From: Aegilops tauschii subsp. strangulata
Taxonomy: Eukaryota; Streptophyta; Magnoliopsida; Poales; Poaceae
Direction: 5' to 3'
NCBI RefSeq assembly: GCF_002575655.3
Contig: NC_053037.3
Coordinates: 139,263,207-139,327,206, forward strand
DNA length: 64,000 bases
The number at the start of each line of letters is the position of its first letter. Position 1 is the first letter of the stretch. Positions 20,521 to 32,661 of the stretch are shown here, piece by piece. The notes under the pieces were generated by a model. It worked only from the letters and a program-made list of their open reading frames with translations, searched no databases and was not told where the DNA came from. Made by a program: the position numbers and the translations under genes.

Positions 20521-21883
20521 ATCATGAATCGGTAGGGGGTTGTAGAAATTGGACTGCTTGGTGCCTTGCCAAAACACAACACATCACAGCCTTGTAAAGA
20601 GACAGACTAAGGACATAGACTAACCAAAGAAGAAAGAAGAAGACCAAGGAGCTGAATATGAACTAAAGAATGGCATACAAGATAAAAATGAAGAATGGAA
20701 GAATGAGCTAAATGACGAGTACCAATTAAAGAGAATGAATGATGAAAATGAACTATAAAATAAATCCACAAATAGAAGGACTGAAAAAAGAAAATGTAGC
20801 TCACTGACTATCTCTGCACGATTAATGAATACTCAAGCAGAAAAAAGGACTGGAGAATGAAGGAAAAACTTAAACACGCAAAACTTAGGGAGCCAAGAAG
20901 ACTTTAGAAAAAGAAACTAAGAGAATGCCTGGTGCGTACAATTCTGCCGTTAAAAATTAATATGACTGAAATGATGCAACCATAGTCACCGAACAAACAC
21001 TTAAACGGTAAACTGTTGGAACTAGCCAACATGCAAATACAGAGATTTAGATACAATGCAAATGAGTACTGATCGGAAACAAGCTTGTGTTTACAAAATC
21101 GAACTAAAACAACATCTCCACGACCAATCACTCTCTCGCTACCTTGAACAAACTAGTCACCATGAAGTATCCACACTGTATCTATGTACTAGTCAACCAT
21201 TTTGAAACCTGATTGATTGAATATCTAGAGGCAACTATACTCAAAATGGCAGCCTAGAGCTAGCAAGGCAGCAGCAACCATTCGCCAGGCAAAATTGACG
21301 TAGGCAATTGGGACTGAAGAACACCAGCAGCATCGCCCTGCAAATATCATTTTGCTTCCGAATGCCCCCATACGCTCGTTACCTAGTTTCCGCTGCTAAC
21401 AGCACTGATGAAAACACCCCAAGTTTCGACGTGCAATACTGAACAAATGAACCGCTAGAACCAACTAAAGACACGTGATCAGCGCACAAAAACGACACTC
21501 CCACTCATTTTAAACTGCTGTATTAAATTGTACAGTAACAAAAATTTGTACAGATTAATCTTTTTGCATATAAATAAATGATATTTCCAGTTTTATTTTG
21601 AGGCTTTCAACTGCAACATTTGTTGAACTCATTTTCCTAATTCAAGAACTTCTCCCTGTCTAGAGTTGTACTGATTTTATCACACTACCACCACCGCCAA
21701 AACAAAACAAAGCACCAGGCGATGATCCATGAGATCGAGAACCATCGACTTGCATGACCAAAACACCACAGGCTTCTCAATGTCAAACCGTGTCGGCCGC
21801 GACACCCACCCTGGTGCCAATCGTGCTCACCACGATAGTAGTACCATAGGAATTTTATTCCGCGCCACGATAGTAGTACCATA
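20521..21883. other. A-rich stretch, no gene recognised
   Basis: Scattered ACTGAA words continue to about 21310 at lower density. The 75-codon minus ORF at 20904-21131 has no recognisable family. The 20-bp phrase CACGATAGTAGTACCATAGG occurs twice (about 21831 and 21867) just before the duplicated segment begins. Confidence 0.4.
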
Positions 21884-22410
21884 GGTGTCCAATTCCATGC
21901 CATGCAATCATCAGTGCCCCTAGGTAGCTAGTACCACGACTCAGCTTTGTAAAGTTTCTTATGCTCCAAAATATCTTCTCCTGCAATGCTTTATCAGTTC
22001 GCTACTTTTTCCTTGTCCAACTTGAAGCATCATGAATGGTCTAATAGAAAGTTCGGTTGTGCCATTCAGTAGATTTGATTCGGGCTGAGATAAGATGCTC
22101 GGAGTTCACATCGATCAACATGAATGGCATTTTCTTCAAAAGTTCAGAGCATTATCCTGTAACTCCTGCATGTAAAAGCATGTCAACCTGGAACCGTTGT
22201 TCTTCAGATTAATCTCTTTTCTCTGTGATCACCAGCCCTAATACCTGCCTGCCTGAACGCTTTTTCGGGCTTTTGGAGACATTCCAATCGCATTCTCTTC
22301 GGTAAATCGGGGAATTTGTGCGCGCTTATCCTCACCATCAAGGGAAGAATAGAAGGCGGGTGTTAAGTGTTAACATTAAGTACCGGGTGCTTCTGAACTT
22401 GTTGAAAGCA
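21884..22410. repeat. duplicated segment, copy 2, part left of the MULE
   Basis: It matches 8893-9482 with a few substitutions and two or three deletions. It ends in TTGAAAGCA (22402-22410), the left target duplication of the MULE. The copy resumes at 39025 on the far side of the element. Confidence 0.85.
22402..22410. other. 9-bp target site duplication of the MULE (left)
   Basis: TTGAAAGCA is found here and at 39025-39033, on the outer side of each terminal inverted repeat. The undisturbed site at 9474-9482 has it once. Nine base pairs is the Mutator superfamily signature. Confidence 0.92.
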
Positions 22411-22694
22411 GAGTAAATTGCACAAAAGTACCACAATTGGGGCATTGGAAGCAGATTGGTACCAAGATTGGTAATTTTTACGTGTCAGTACCAAGATTGG
22501 GGCTAGCCGTTGCAAAAAAGTCTAAAAGCTCGTTTTGTACGTATTGACACTAAAGCTGACCGATTGGGCCCGCCCGTCAGGCGCCACGCTGGCCAGTGCG
22601 CGCGTCGCCTGCGCTGGCTGCGCGCTGACTCGGACGAGGCCCGCTCGGACCGTTTATGTGCGACCGAGCCAGACCCCGACCCCGACCCCGCTCG
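22411..22694 (+). repeat. left terminal inverted repeat of the MULE
   Basis: It is about 284 bp and about 95% identical to the reverse complement of 38751-39024. The outer ~100 bp are AT-rich and the inner part is very GC-rich and carries the promoter region of the GRF gene. Confidence 0.9.
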
Positions 22695-24311
22695 CCTTCT
22701 TCTTTCTTTCTTCCTGCTCTCTGCCTCGTCGTCGCCTGCGCCCGCCACCGCCGGCCGCCACAGCACGCCGCCGCAGCCATGGTTCTGGAGGACGAGAGCA
22801 GCGACGACAACTCAAGCCTCCCGTACATGCACTCAGAAACCTCCACCGATGGGCTGAACCAGGTAAGTTACTCCATTGGAGCTAGGGTTAGGGTTAGGTT
22901 TAGGAAATTTGGGGATTTTTGTGTGTAGGTGGTCTTTGTTGTTAGGATTTCGTTTGATTTGATTTGTCCTCGTCCTCTGCACATGATGGTAACTTGGATT
23001 TTGCTTGGGCAGGTGCCTTTCTCTCTTGAGGACCCGGATTACAAGGGTCTTGAGCTAGATCTGATAGTGTTGTGCGAGAAGCATGGGAAGCCATCAGAGA
23101 GGCTTGTTGCGTTTGAAGGAACAATGACTGGGAGAAGGTTCTTAGCATGTGCAGAGCCAGTAATTTTCTTGCCTTGGTGATTAAGCACTGGATGTGTTCA
23201 TTGAAAGTGGCAGAGTCTTGTTTGCCACCTGTGATTCAGTTATGTGCATGCTAAATTTGTTAGGAATGATCATTATTAAGTTCAGTGGAATGCATTTCTG
23301 CTAAAATATATGCTCCTGTTGTGTGCACATGCTATTTATTTACACTTCTTTCCAAATGCAGTGTTGCTCAATATTAAGTTCAGTGGAGCCAGTTAGTAAC
23401 AATTGCTTACTGCTGACAGTAGGTAATCTCATTAGCTAGTTTGTTGCTGCAGGCTAGTGTAGTGTATTTAGGTGGGCAAAGTAATTCACATTGTGTTGCT
23501 TATTACTGTTAGGATTTCATTATATTAATGGTCAATTCTTAGCAACTGCTGTTGCTTAGCACATGGCTGCTTAGCAACTTCTAAGTTGAATGGAGTGTTA
23601 CTCTGGTGCCTGGTAAATATATGAGTTGATCATCCATTGTAGGATTACAATAATTTATTTTACAATGTGGTCCTGTTGCTTAGCAAATGGCTGTGCAAAT
23701 CCAGTTAATGTCAGTGCCAACATTAGGTACTGCCATGAACTAATTGTTGCTTAGTACTCTTAGTAGTTGTATTGTACTAAATTTTGCCCTTCTAATTTTT
23801 CCAGGAAGGTCAGAATTGTGGGTTTGTTCAGTGGGTTGATGAGCAGTGGCCCCCAACAATGGAGAATGCATTGCTGAAGCTTTGGTCAATGGTTGAAGAG
23901 AGCAAGTCTGCTAGGGTGAATGATAATCTTCAAAGTGCTCTAACTATTCATCAGTTGACAGAAGAAAAGAACAAGCTGGATGCAGACTATGACAAGTTAG
24001 TGAAAGATGTGCATCAACTTGTGGACTTTCAGCAGGATAGGGTTGTGGATTTCAGTTATCTGCAGTCTGCTGTCACATATCAGCACCAATGCAGAGCTGA
24101 ATTGGTGGCTGGTATGAATGCAGAAATGGCAAAGAAAGATGCAGTTGCACAGAAGCTTCAACAAAAGTATGAACTCCTGTGCAACCTGACAAGTGCTCAA
24201 GCAACTGTCATCCAAAACTTGAAGTTGAAGAATATGAAAGAGAAGGAATTGTTGAGTGAGGCTAGGATGAATTTGGAGTTGAAGAATGCAGAGTTCACAA
24301 AGATTGAGGAG

Positions 24312-24316
24312 AAGCT
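24312..24316. other. 5-bp target site duplication of the Angela-type element (left)
   Basis: AAGCT precedes the left LTR and recurs at 32662-32666 directly after the right LTR. Confidence 0.92.
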
Positions 24317-26042
24317 TGTTGGAATCGTAGCATAATTTAAAATTTTTCTACGCTCACCAAGATGCATCTATGGAGTCTACTAGCAACGAGGGGAAAGGAG
24401 TGCATCTACATACCCTTGTAGATCGCGAGCGGAAGCGTTCCAATGAACGTGGATGACGGAGTCGTACTCGCCGTGATCCAAATCACCGATGACCGAGTGC
24501 CGAACGGACGGCACCTCCGCGTTCAACACACGTACGGTGCAGCGACGTCTCCTCCTTCTTGATCCAGCAAGGGGGAAGGAGAGGTTGATGGAGATCCAGC
24601 AGCACGATGGCGTGGTGGTGGATGTAGCGGGTCTCGTGCAGGGCTTCGCCGAGCTACTACGAGAGAGAGAGAGAGAGGTGTTGCAGGGGAGGAGGGAGGC
24701 GCCCAAGGCTGTTGTCTGCTGCCCTCCCTCCCCCCCCTTTATATAGGCCCCTGGGGGGTGCGCCAGCCCCAAGAGATGGGATCTCAAGGGGGGGCGGCGG
24801 CCACAAGGGGGGGAAGGGGTTGCCTTGCCCCCCAAGGCAAGGGGAAACTCCCCCCCCCCTAGGGTTCCCAACCCTAGGCGCATGGGGGAGGCCCAAGGGG
24901 GGCGCCCCAGCCCACTAAGGGCTGGTTCCCTTCCACTTTCAGCCCACGGGGCCCTCCGGGACAGGTGGCCCTACCCGGTGGACCCCCGGGACCCTTCCGG
25001 TGGTCCCGGTACAATACCGGTAACCCCCGAAACTTTCCTGGTGGCCGAAACTTGACTTCCTATATATAATTCTTCACCTCCGGACCATTCCGGAACCTCT
25101 CGTGACGTCCGGGATCTCATCCGGGACTCCGAACAACTTTCGGGTTTCCGCATACATATATCTCTACAACCCTAGCGTCACCGGACCTTAAGTGTGTAGA
25201 CCCTACGGGTTCGGGAGACATGCAGACATGACCGAGACGCCTCTCCGGTCAATAACCAACAGCGGGATCTGGATACCCATGTTGGCTCCCACATGCTCCA
25301 CGATGATCTCATCGGATGAACCACGGTGTCGAGGATTCAATCAATCCGTATGCAATTCCCTTTGTCAATCGGTATGTTACTTGCCCGAGATTCGATCGTC
25401 GGTATCCCAATACCTTGTTCAATCTCGTTACCGGCAAGTCTCTTTACTCGTACCGCAATGCATGATCCCGTGACTAACGCCTTAGTCACATTGAGCTCAT
25501 TATGATGATGCATTACCGAGTGGGCCCAGAGATACCTCTCCGTCATACGGAGTGACAAATCCCAGTCTCGATCCGTGCCAACCCAACAGACACTTTCGGA
25601 GATACCCGTAGTGCACCTTTATAGTCACCCAGTTACGTTGTGACGTTTGGCACACCCAAAGCACTCTTACGGTATCCGGGAGTTGCACGATCTCATGGTC
25701 TAAGGAAAAGATACTTGACATTGGAAAAGCTCTAGCAAACGAAACTACACGATCTTTTATGCTATGCTTAGGATTGGGTCTTGTCCATCACATCATTCTC
25801 CTAATGATGTGATCCCGTTATCAATGACATCCAATGTCCATAGTCAGGAAACCATGACTATCTGTTGATCAACGAGCTAGTCAACTAGAGGCTTACTAGG
25901 GACACTTTGTGGTCTATGTATTCACACATGTATTACGATTTCCGGACAATACAATTATATAGCATGAATAATAGACAATTATCATGAACAAAGAAATATA
26001 ATAATAACCATTTATTATTGCCTCTAGGGCATATTTCCAACA
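24317..26042 (-). mobile_element. 3' LTR of the Angela-type element
   Basis: In element orientation it starts TGTTGGAAATATGCCC and ends in CGATTCCAACA. A TATA box (CTATATAAAG) is on the minus strand at about 24738-24746, and a (GA)n run lies at 24660-24677. Confidence 0.93.
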
Positions 26043-26054
26043 GTCTCCCACTTG
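26043..26054 (-). other. polypurine tract of the Angela-type element
   Basis: On the minus strand AAGTGGGAGAC directly precedes the 3' LTR. Confidence 0.8.
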
Positions 26055-26074
26055 CACTAGAGTCAATAATCTAG

Positions 26075-29000
26075 TTACATTGTGATGAATCGAACACCCA
26101 TTGCGTCCTGGTGTTGATCATGTTTTTCCCTAGGGAGAGGTTTAGTCAACGGATCTGCTATATTCAGGTCCGTGTGTACTTTACAAATATCTATGTCTCC
26201 ATTTTGAACACTTTCACGAATGGAGTTGAAGCGACGCTTGATATGCCTGGTCTTCCTGTGAAACCTGGGCTCCTTCGCAAGGGCAATAGCTCCAGTGTTG
26301 TCACAGAAGAGAGTCATTGGGCCCGACGCATTGGGAATCACCCCTAGGTCGGTAATGAACTCCTTCATCCAGATTGCTTCCTGTGCTGCCTCTGAGGCTG
26401 CCATGTACTCCGCTTCACATGTAGATCCCGCCACGACGCTTTGTTTGCAACTGCACCAGCTTACTGCTCCTCTATTCAAAATATACACGTATCCGGTCTG
26501 TGACTTCGAGTCATCCAGATCTGTGTCGAAGCTAGCGTCGACGTAACCCTTTACGACGAGCTCTTCGTCACCTCCATAAACGAGAAACATATCCTTAGTC
26601 CTCTTCAGGTACTTCAGGATATTCTTGACCGCTGTCCAGTGTTCCTTGCCGGGATTACTTTGGTACCTTCCTACCAAACTTACGGCAAGGTTTATATCAG
26701 GTCTAGTACACAGCATGGCATACATAATAGACACTATGGCCGAGGCATAGGGGATGACACTCATCTGTTCTATATCTTCTGCCGTGGTCGGACATTGAGC
26801 CGTGCTCAATTGCACACCTTGCAATACAGGCAAGAACCCCTTCTTGGACTGATCCATACTGAACTTCTTCAATATCTTGTCAAGGTATGTACTCTGTGAA
26901 AGACCAATGAGGCGTCTTGATCTATCTCTATAGATCTTGATGCCTAATATATAAGCAGCTTCTCCAAGGTCCTTCATTGAAAAACACTTATTCAAATAGG
27001 CCCTTATACTTTCCAAGAATTCTATATCATTTCCCATCAATAATATGTCATCCACATATAATATGAGAAATGCTACAGAGCTCCCACTCACTTTCTTGTA
27101 AACACAGGCTTCTCCATAAGTCTGTGTAAACCCAAACGCTTTGATCATCTCATCAAAGCGAATGTTCCAACTCTGAGATGCTTGCACCAGCCCATAGATT
27201 GAGCGCTGGAGCTTGCACACTTTGTTAGCATTCTTAGGATCGACAAAACCTTCCGGCTGCATCATATACAACTCTTCCTTAAGGAAGCCATTAAGGAATG
27301 CCGTTTTGACGTCCATCTGCCATATCTCATAATCATAGTATGCGGCAATTGCTAACATGATTCGGACGGACTTCAGCTTCGCTACGGGTGAGAAAGTCTC
27401 ATCGTAGTCAACCCCTTGAACTTGTTGATAACCCTTAGCGACAAGTCGAGCTTTGTAGATGGTCACATTACCATCTGCGTCTGTCTTCTTCTTAAAGATC
27501 CATTTGTTTTCTATGGCTCGCCGCTCATCGGGCAAGTCAGTCAAAGTCCATACTTCGTTTTCATACATGGATCCTATCTCGGATTTCATGGCTTCTAGCC
27601 ATTTGTCGGAATCCGGGCCCGCCATTGCTTCTTCATAGTTCGAAGGTTCACCGTTGTCTAACAACATGATTTCCAGGACAGGGTTGCCGTACCACTCTGG
27701 TGCGGAACGTGTCCTTGTGGACCTACGAAGTTCAGTAACTTGATCTGAAGTTTCATGATCATCATCATTAACTTCCTCCCCAGTCGGTGTAGGCACCACA
27801 GGAACATTTTCCCGCGCTGCGCTACTTTCCGGTTCGGAAGGGGCGACTATCACCTCATCAAGTTCCACTTTCCTCCCACTCAATTCTTTCGAGAGAAACT
27901 CCTTCTCTAGAAAGGACCCGTTCTTGGCAACGAAGATCTTGCCTTCGGATCTGAGGTAGAAGGTATACCCAATAGTTTCCTTAGGGTATCCTATGAAGAC
28001 GCATTTTTCCGATTTGGGTTCGAGCTTTTCAGGTTGAAGTTTCTTGACATAAGCATCGCATCCCCAAACTTTTAGAAACGACAGCTTAGGTTTCTTCCCA
28101 AACCATAATTCATACGGTGTCGTCTCAACGGATTTAGACGGTGCCCTATTTAAAGTGAATGCGGCAGTCTCTAAAGCATAACCCCAAAATGAGAGCGGTA
28201 AATCGGTAAGAGACATCATAGATCGCACCATATCCAATAGAGTGCGATTACGATGTTCAGACACACCATTTCTCTGAGGTGTTCCAGCCGGCGTGAGTTG
28301 TGAAACTATTCCACATTTCCTTAAGTGTGTACCAAATTCGTGACTTAAATATTCTCCACCACGATCTGATCGTAAGAATTTTATTTTCCTGTCACGTTGA
28401 TTCTCGACTTCACTCTGAAATTCCTTGAACTTTTCAAAGGTTTCAGACTTGTGTTTCATTAGGTAGACATACCCATATCTACTTAAATCATCAGTGAGAG
28501 TGAGAACATAACGATATCCTCCGCGAGCCTCAACACTCATTGGACCGCACACATCGGTATGTATGATTTCCAATAAGTTGGTTGCTCGCTCCATTGTTCC
28601 GGAGAACGGAGTCTTGGTCATCTTACCCATGAGGCATGGTTCGCACGTGTCAAATGATTCGTAATCAAGAGACTCCAAAAGTCCATCTGCATGGAGCTTC
28701 TTCATGCGCTTGACACCAATGTGACCAAGGCGGCAGTGCCACAAGTATGTGGGACTATCGTTATCAACTTTACATCTTTTGGTATTCACACTATGAACAT
28801 GTGTAACATCACGTTCGAGATTCATCAAAAATAAACCATTGACCAGCGGGGCATGACCATAAAACATATCTCTCAAATAAATAGAACAACCATTATTCTC
28901 AGATTTAAATGAGTAGCCGTCTCGAATTAAACGAGATCCAGATACAATGTTCATGCTCAAAGCTGGCACTAAATAACAATTATTGAGGTTTAAAACTAAT

Positions 29001-29761
29001 CCCGTGGGTAGATGCAGAGGTAGCGTGCCAACGGCGATCACATCGACCTTGGAACCATTCCCGACGCGCATCGTCACCTCGTCCTTTGCCAGTCTCCGTT
29101 TATTCCGTAGTTCCTGCTTTGAGTTACAAATATGAGCAACCGCACCGGTATCAAATACCCAGGAGCTACTACGAGTACTGGTAAGGTACACATCAATTAC
29201 TTGTATATCGCATATACCTTGGGTGTTGCCGGCCTTCTTCTTGTCCGCTAAATATTTGGGGCAGTTCCGCTTCCAGTGACCACTTCCCTTGCAATAAAAG
29301 CACTCAGTCTCGGGCTTGGGTCCATTCTTTGACTTCTTCCCGGTAACTGGCTTACCGGGCGCGGCAACTCCTTTGTCGTCCTTCTTGAAGTTCTTCTTAC
29401 CCTTGCCCTTCTTGAACTTAGTGGTTTTATTCACCATCAACACTTGATGTTCTTTTCTGATCTCTACCTCAGCTGATTTCAGCATTGAATATACCTCGGG
29501 AATGGTCTTTTCCATCCCCTGCATATTGTAGTTCATCACAAAGCTCTTGTAGCTTGGTGGAAGCGACTGGAGGATTCTGTCAATGACCGCGTCATCCGGG
29601 AGATTAACTCCCAGCTGAGACAAGCGGTTGTGCAACCCAGACATTCTGAGTATGTGCTCACTAACAGAACTGTTCTCCTCCATTTTACAGCTGAAGAACT
29701 TGTCGGAGACATCATATCTCTCGACCCGGGCATGAGCTTGAAAAACATGATCCGAATTCAA
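26075..29761 (-). CDS. copia gag-pol polyprotein, 1228 codons, gag N-terminus deleted
   Basis: One open frame encodes, in order: remaining gag (KMEENSSVSEHILRMS, LPPSYKSF); a CCHC knuckle CFYCKGSGHWKRNC near residues 152-166; an aspartic protease motif WVFDTGAVAH near 200; the integrase HHCC segment (HCRLGHIG...CEPCLMGK, ~343-390) and catalytic region (HTDVCGP ~403, SDRGGEY ~467, NGVSEHRNRT ~503); reverse transcriptase (ARLVAKGYQQ ~778, YVDDILL ~903); and RNase H (VDASFD ~1078, CEAEYMA, CDNTGAI). This is the copia order with integrase before reverse transcriptase. The open frame is consistent with the young LTRs. The first methionine is only the first after a ~450-bp deletion: the normal gag start, still visible at 469 in the older element, is missing. 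The protein is therefore probably not functional on its own as capsid. Confidence 0.93.
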   Translation of the reverse strand: MNSDHVFQAHARVERYDVSDKFFSCKMEENSSVSEHILRMSGLHNRLSQLGVNLPDDAVIDRILQSLPPSYKSFVMNYNMQGMEKTIPEVYSMLKSAEVEIRKEHQVLMVNKTTKFKKGKGKKNFKKDDKGVAAPGKPVTGKKSKNGPKPETECFYCKGSGHWKRNCPKYLADKKKAGNTQGICDIQVIDVYLTSTRSSSWVFDTGAVAHICNSKQELRNKRRLAKDEVTMRVGNGSKVDVIAVGTLPLHLPTGLVLNLNNCYLVPALSMNIVSGSRLIRDGYSFKSENNGCSIYLRDMFYGHAPLVNGLFLMNLERDVTHVHSVNTKRCKVDNDSPTYLWHCRLGHIGVKRMKKLHADGLLESLDYESFDTCEPCLMGKMTKTPFSGTMERATNLLEIIHTDVCGPMSVEARGGYRYVLTLTDDLSRYGYVYLMKHKSETFEKFKEFQSEVENQRDRKIKFLRSDRGGEYLSHEFGTHLRKCGIVSQLTPAGTPQRNGVSEHRNRTLLDMVRSMMSLTDLPLSFWGYALETAAFTLNRAPSKSVETTPYELWFGKKPKLSFLKVWGCDAYVKKLQPEKLEPKSEKCVFIGYPKETIGYTFYLRSEGKIFVAKNGSFLEKEFLSKELSGRKVELDEVIVAPSEPESSAARENVPVVPTPTGEEVNDDDHETSDQVTELRRSTRTRSAPEWYGNPVLEIMLLDNGEPSNYEEAMAGPDSDKWLEAMKSEIGSMYENEVWTLTDLPDERRAIENKWIFKKKTDADGNVTIYKARLVAKGYQQVQGVDYDETFSPVAKLKSVRIMLAIAAYYDYEIWQMDVKTAFLNGFLKEELYMMQPEGFVDPKNANKVCKLQRSIYGLVQASQSWNIRFDEMIKAFGFTQTYGEACVYKKVSGSSVAFLILYVDDILLMGNDIEFLESIRAYLNKCFSMKDLGEAAYILGIKIYRDRSRRLIGLSQSTYLDKILKKFSMDQSKKGFLPVLQGVQLSTAQCPTTAEDIEQMSVIPYASAIVSIMYAMLCTRPDINLAVSLVGRYQSNPGKEHWTAVKNILKYLKRTKDMFLVYGGDEELVVKGYVDASFDTDLDDSKSQTGYVYILNRGAVSWCSCKQSVVAGSTCEAEYMAASEAAQEAIWMKEFITDLGVIPNASGPMTLFCDNTGAIALAKEPRFHRKTRHIKRRFNSIRESVQNGDIDICKVHTDLNIADPLTKPLPREKHDQHQDAMGVRFITM

Positions 29762-30921
29762 CTAGGCCGTGTCCGATCATCACGTGAGACGGACTAGTCA
29801 AGATCGGTGAACATCTCCATGTTGATCGTATCTTCTATACGACTCATGCTCGACCTTTCGGTCCTCCGTGTTCCGAGGCCATGTCTGTACATGCTAGGCT
29901 CGTCAAGTTAACCTAAGTGTATTGCGTGTGTTCCGAGGCCATGTCTGTACATGCTAGGCTCGTCAACACCCGTTGTATTCGAACGTTAGAATCTATCACA
30001 CCCGATCATCACGTGGTGCTTCGAAACAACGAACCTTCGCAACGGTGCACAGTTAGGGTGAACACTTTCTTGAAATTATTATAAGGGATCATCTTACTTA
30101 CTACCGTCGTTCTAAGCAAATAAGATGCAAAAACATGATAAACATCACATGCAATCAAATAGTGACATGATATGGCCAATATCATCATGCTCCTTTGATC
30201 TCCATCTTCGGGGCACCATGATCATCTTCGTCACCGGCATGACACCATGATCTCCATCATCATGATCTCCATCATTGTGTCTTCATGAAGTCGTCACGCC
30301 AACGATTACTTCTACTTCTGTGGCTAACGCATTTAGCAATAAAGTAAAGTAATTTACATGGCGTTTATTTAATGACACGCAGGTCATACAAAATAATAAA
30401 GACAACTCCTATGGCTCCTGCCGGTTGTCATACTCATCGACATGCAAGTCGTGATTCCTATTACAAGAATATGATCAATCTCATACATCACATATATCAT
30501 TCATCACATCTTCTGGCCATATCACATCACATAGCACTTGCTGCAAAAACAAGTTAGACGTCCTCTAATTGTTGTTGCAAGTTTTTACGTGGTTTGTAGG
30601 TTTCTAGCAAGAACGTTTCTTACCTACGTATGACCACAACGTGATTTGCCAATTTCTATTTACCCTTCATAAGGACCCTTTTCATCGAATCCGTTCCGAC
30701 TAAAGTAGGAGAGACAGACACCCGCTAGCCACCTTATGCAACTTGTGCATGTCAGTCGGTGGAACCAGTCTCACGTAAGCGTACGTGTAAGGTCGGTCCG
30801 GGCCGCTTCATCCTACAATGCCGCCGAAACAAGAAACGACTAGTAGCGGCAAGAAGAATTGGCAAACTCAACGCCCACAACTGCTTTGTGTTCTACTCGT
30901 GCATAGTAACTACGCATAGAC
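29762..30921 (-). mobile_element. leader of the Angela-type element
   Basis: This is non-coding and aligns with 660-1736 of the older element. The phrase GTTCCGAGGCCATGTCTGTA with its surroundings occurs twice (about 29870 and 29930), a ~60-bp tandem duplication not seen in the older element. Confidence 0.8.
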
Positions 30922-30938
30922 CTGGCTCATGATGCCAC
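30922..30938 (-). other. primer binding site of the Angela-type element
   Basis: Next to the 5' LTR the minus strand reads GTGGCATCATGAGCCAGG, resembling the initiator-Met tRNA complement with changes in the middle. Confidence 0.7.
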
Positions 30939-32661
30939 TGTTGGGAATCGTAGCATAATTTAAAATTTTTCTACGCTCACCAAGATGCATCTATGGAGTC
31001 TACTAGCAACGAGGGGAAAGGAGTGCATCTACATACCCTTGTAGATCGCGAGCGGAAGCGTTCCAATGAACGTGGATGACGGAGTCGTACTCGCCGTGAT
31101 CCAAATCACCGATGACCGAGTGCCGAACGGACGGCACCTCCGCGTTCAACACACGTACGGTGCAGCGACGTCTCCTCCTTGATCCAGCAAGGGGGAAGGA
31201 GAGGTTGATGGAGATCCAGCAGCACGACGGCGTGGTGGTGGATGTAGCGGGTCTCGTGCAGGGCTTCGCCGAGCTACTACGAGAGAGAGAGAGAGAGAGG
31301 TGTTGCAGGGGAGGAGGGAGGCGCCCAAGGCTGTTGTCTGCTGCCCTCCCTCCCCCCCCTTTATATAGGCCCCTGGGGGGTGCGCCAGCCCCAAGAGATG
31401 GGATCTCAAGGGGGGGCGGCGGCCACAAGGGGGGAAGGGGTTGCCTTGCCCCCCAAGGCAAGGGGAAACTCCCCCCCCCCTAGGGTTCCCAACCCTAGGC
31501 GCATGGGGGAGGCCCAAGGGGGGCGCCCCAGCCCACTAAGGGCTGGTTCCCTTCCACTTTCAGCCCACGGGGCCCTCCGGGACAGGTGGCCCTACCCGGT
31601 GGACCCCCGGGACCCTTCCGGTGGTCCCGGTACAATACCGGTAACCCCCGAAACTTTCCCGGTGGCCGAAACTTGACTTCCTATATATAATTCTTCACCT
31701 CCGGACCATTCCGGAACCTCTCGTGACGTCCGGGATCTCATCCGGGACTCCGAACAACTTTCGGGTTTCCGCATACATATATCTCTACAACCCTAGCGTC
31801 ACCGGACCTTAAGTGTGTAGACCCTACGGGTTCGGGAGACATGCAGACATGACCGAGACGCCTCTCCGGTCAATAACCAACAGCGGGATCTGGATACCCA
31901 TGTTGGCTCCCACATGCTCCACGATGATCTCATCGGATGAACCACGGTGTCGAGGATTCAATCAATCCGTATGCAATTCCCTTTGTCAATCGGTATGTTA
32001 CTTGCCCGAGATTCGATCGTCGGTATCCCAATACCTTGTTCAATCTCGTTACCGGCAAGTCTCTTTACTCGTACCGCAATGCATGATCCCGTGACTAACG
32101 CCTTAGTCACATTGAGCTCATTATGATGATGCATTACCGAGTGGGCCCAGAGATACCTCTCCGTCATACGGAGTGACAAATCCCAGTCTCGATCCGTGCC
32201 AACCCAACAGACACTTTCGGAGATACCCGTAGTGCACCTTTATAGTCACCCAGTTACGTTGTGACGTTTGGCACACCCAAAGCACTCTTACGGTATCCGG
32301 GAGTTGCACGATCTCATGGTCTAAGGAAAAGATACTTGACATTGGAAAAGCTCTAGCAAACGAAACTACACGATCTTTTATGCTATGCTTAGGATTGGGT
32401 CTTGTCCATCACATCATTCTCCTAATGATGTGATCCCGTTATCAATGACATCCAATGTCCATAGTCAGGAAACCATGACTATCTGTTGATCAACGAGCTA
32501 GTCAACTAGAGGCTTACTAGGGACACTTTGTGGTCTATGTATTCACACATGTATTACGATTTCCGGACAATACAATTATAGCATGAATAATAGACAATAA
32601 TCATGAACAAAGAAATATAATAATAACCATTTATTATTGCCTCTAGGGCATATTTCCAACA
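30939..32661 (-). mobile_element. 5' LTR of the Angela-type element
   Basis: It is the partner of 24317-26042. Its inner end reads CGATTCCCAACA on the minus strand (one C more than the other copy). The TATA box is at about 31361-31369. Confidence 0.93.

Larger units (their letters stand above)
24317..32661 (-). mobile_element. Angela-type Ty1-copia retrotransposon, 8.3 kb, very young
   Basis: Two LTRs of 1726 and 1723 bp flank an internal region with a single 1228-codon gag-pol frame on the minus strand. By eye the LTRs differ by three substitutions and about five 1-3-bp indels, so insertion was recent (about 70,000 years at a rate of 1.3e-8 per site per year, an assumed grass rate). Relative to the leader/gag arrangement of the element at 1-1754, about 450 bp covering the gag N-terminus are missing at 29757/29758. 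It is inserted in the last exon of the MULE GRF gene. Confidence 0.95.

Noticed and set aside
25192..25558. ORFs inside the Angela-type LTR, identical to those at 31813-32179
   Set aside because: LTRs do not code for protein in this family; the two identical sets are simply the two LTRs.
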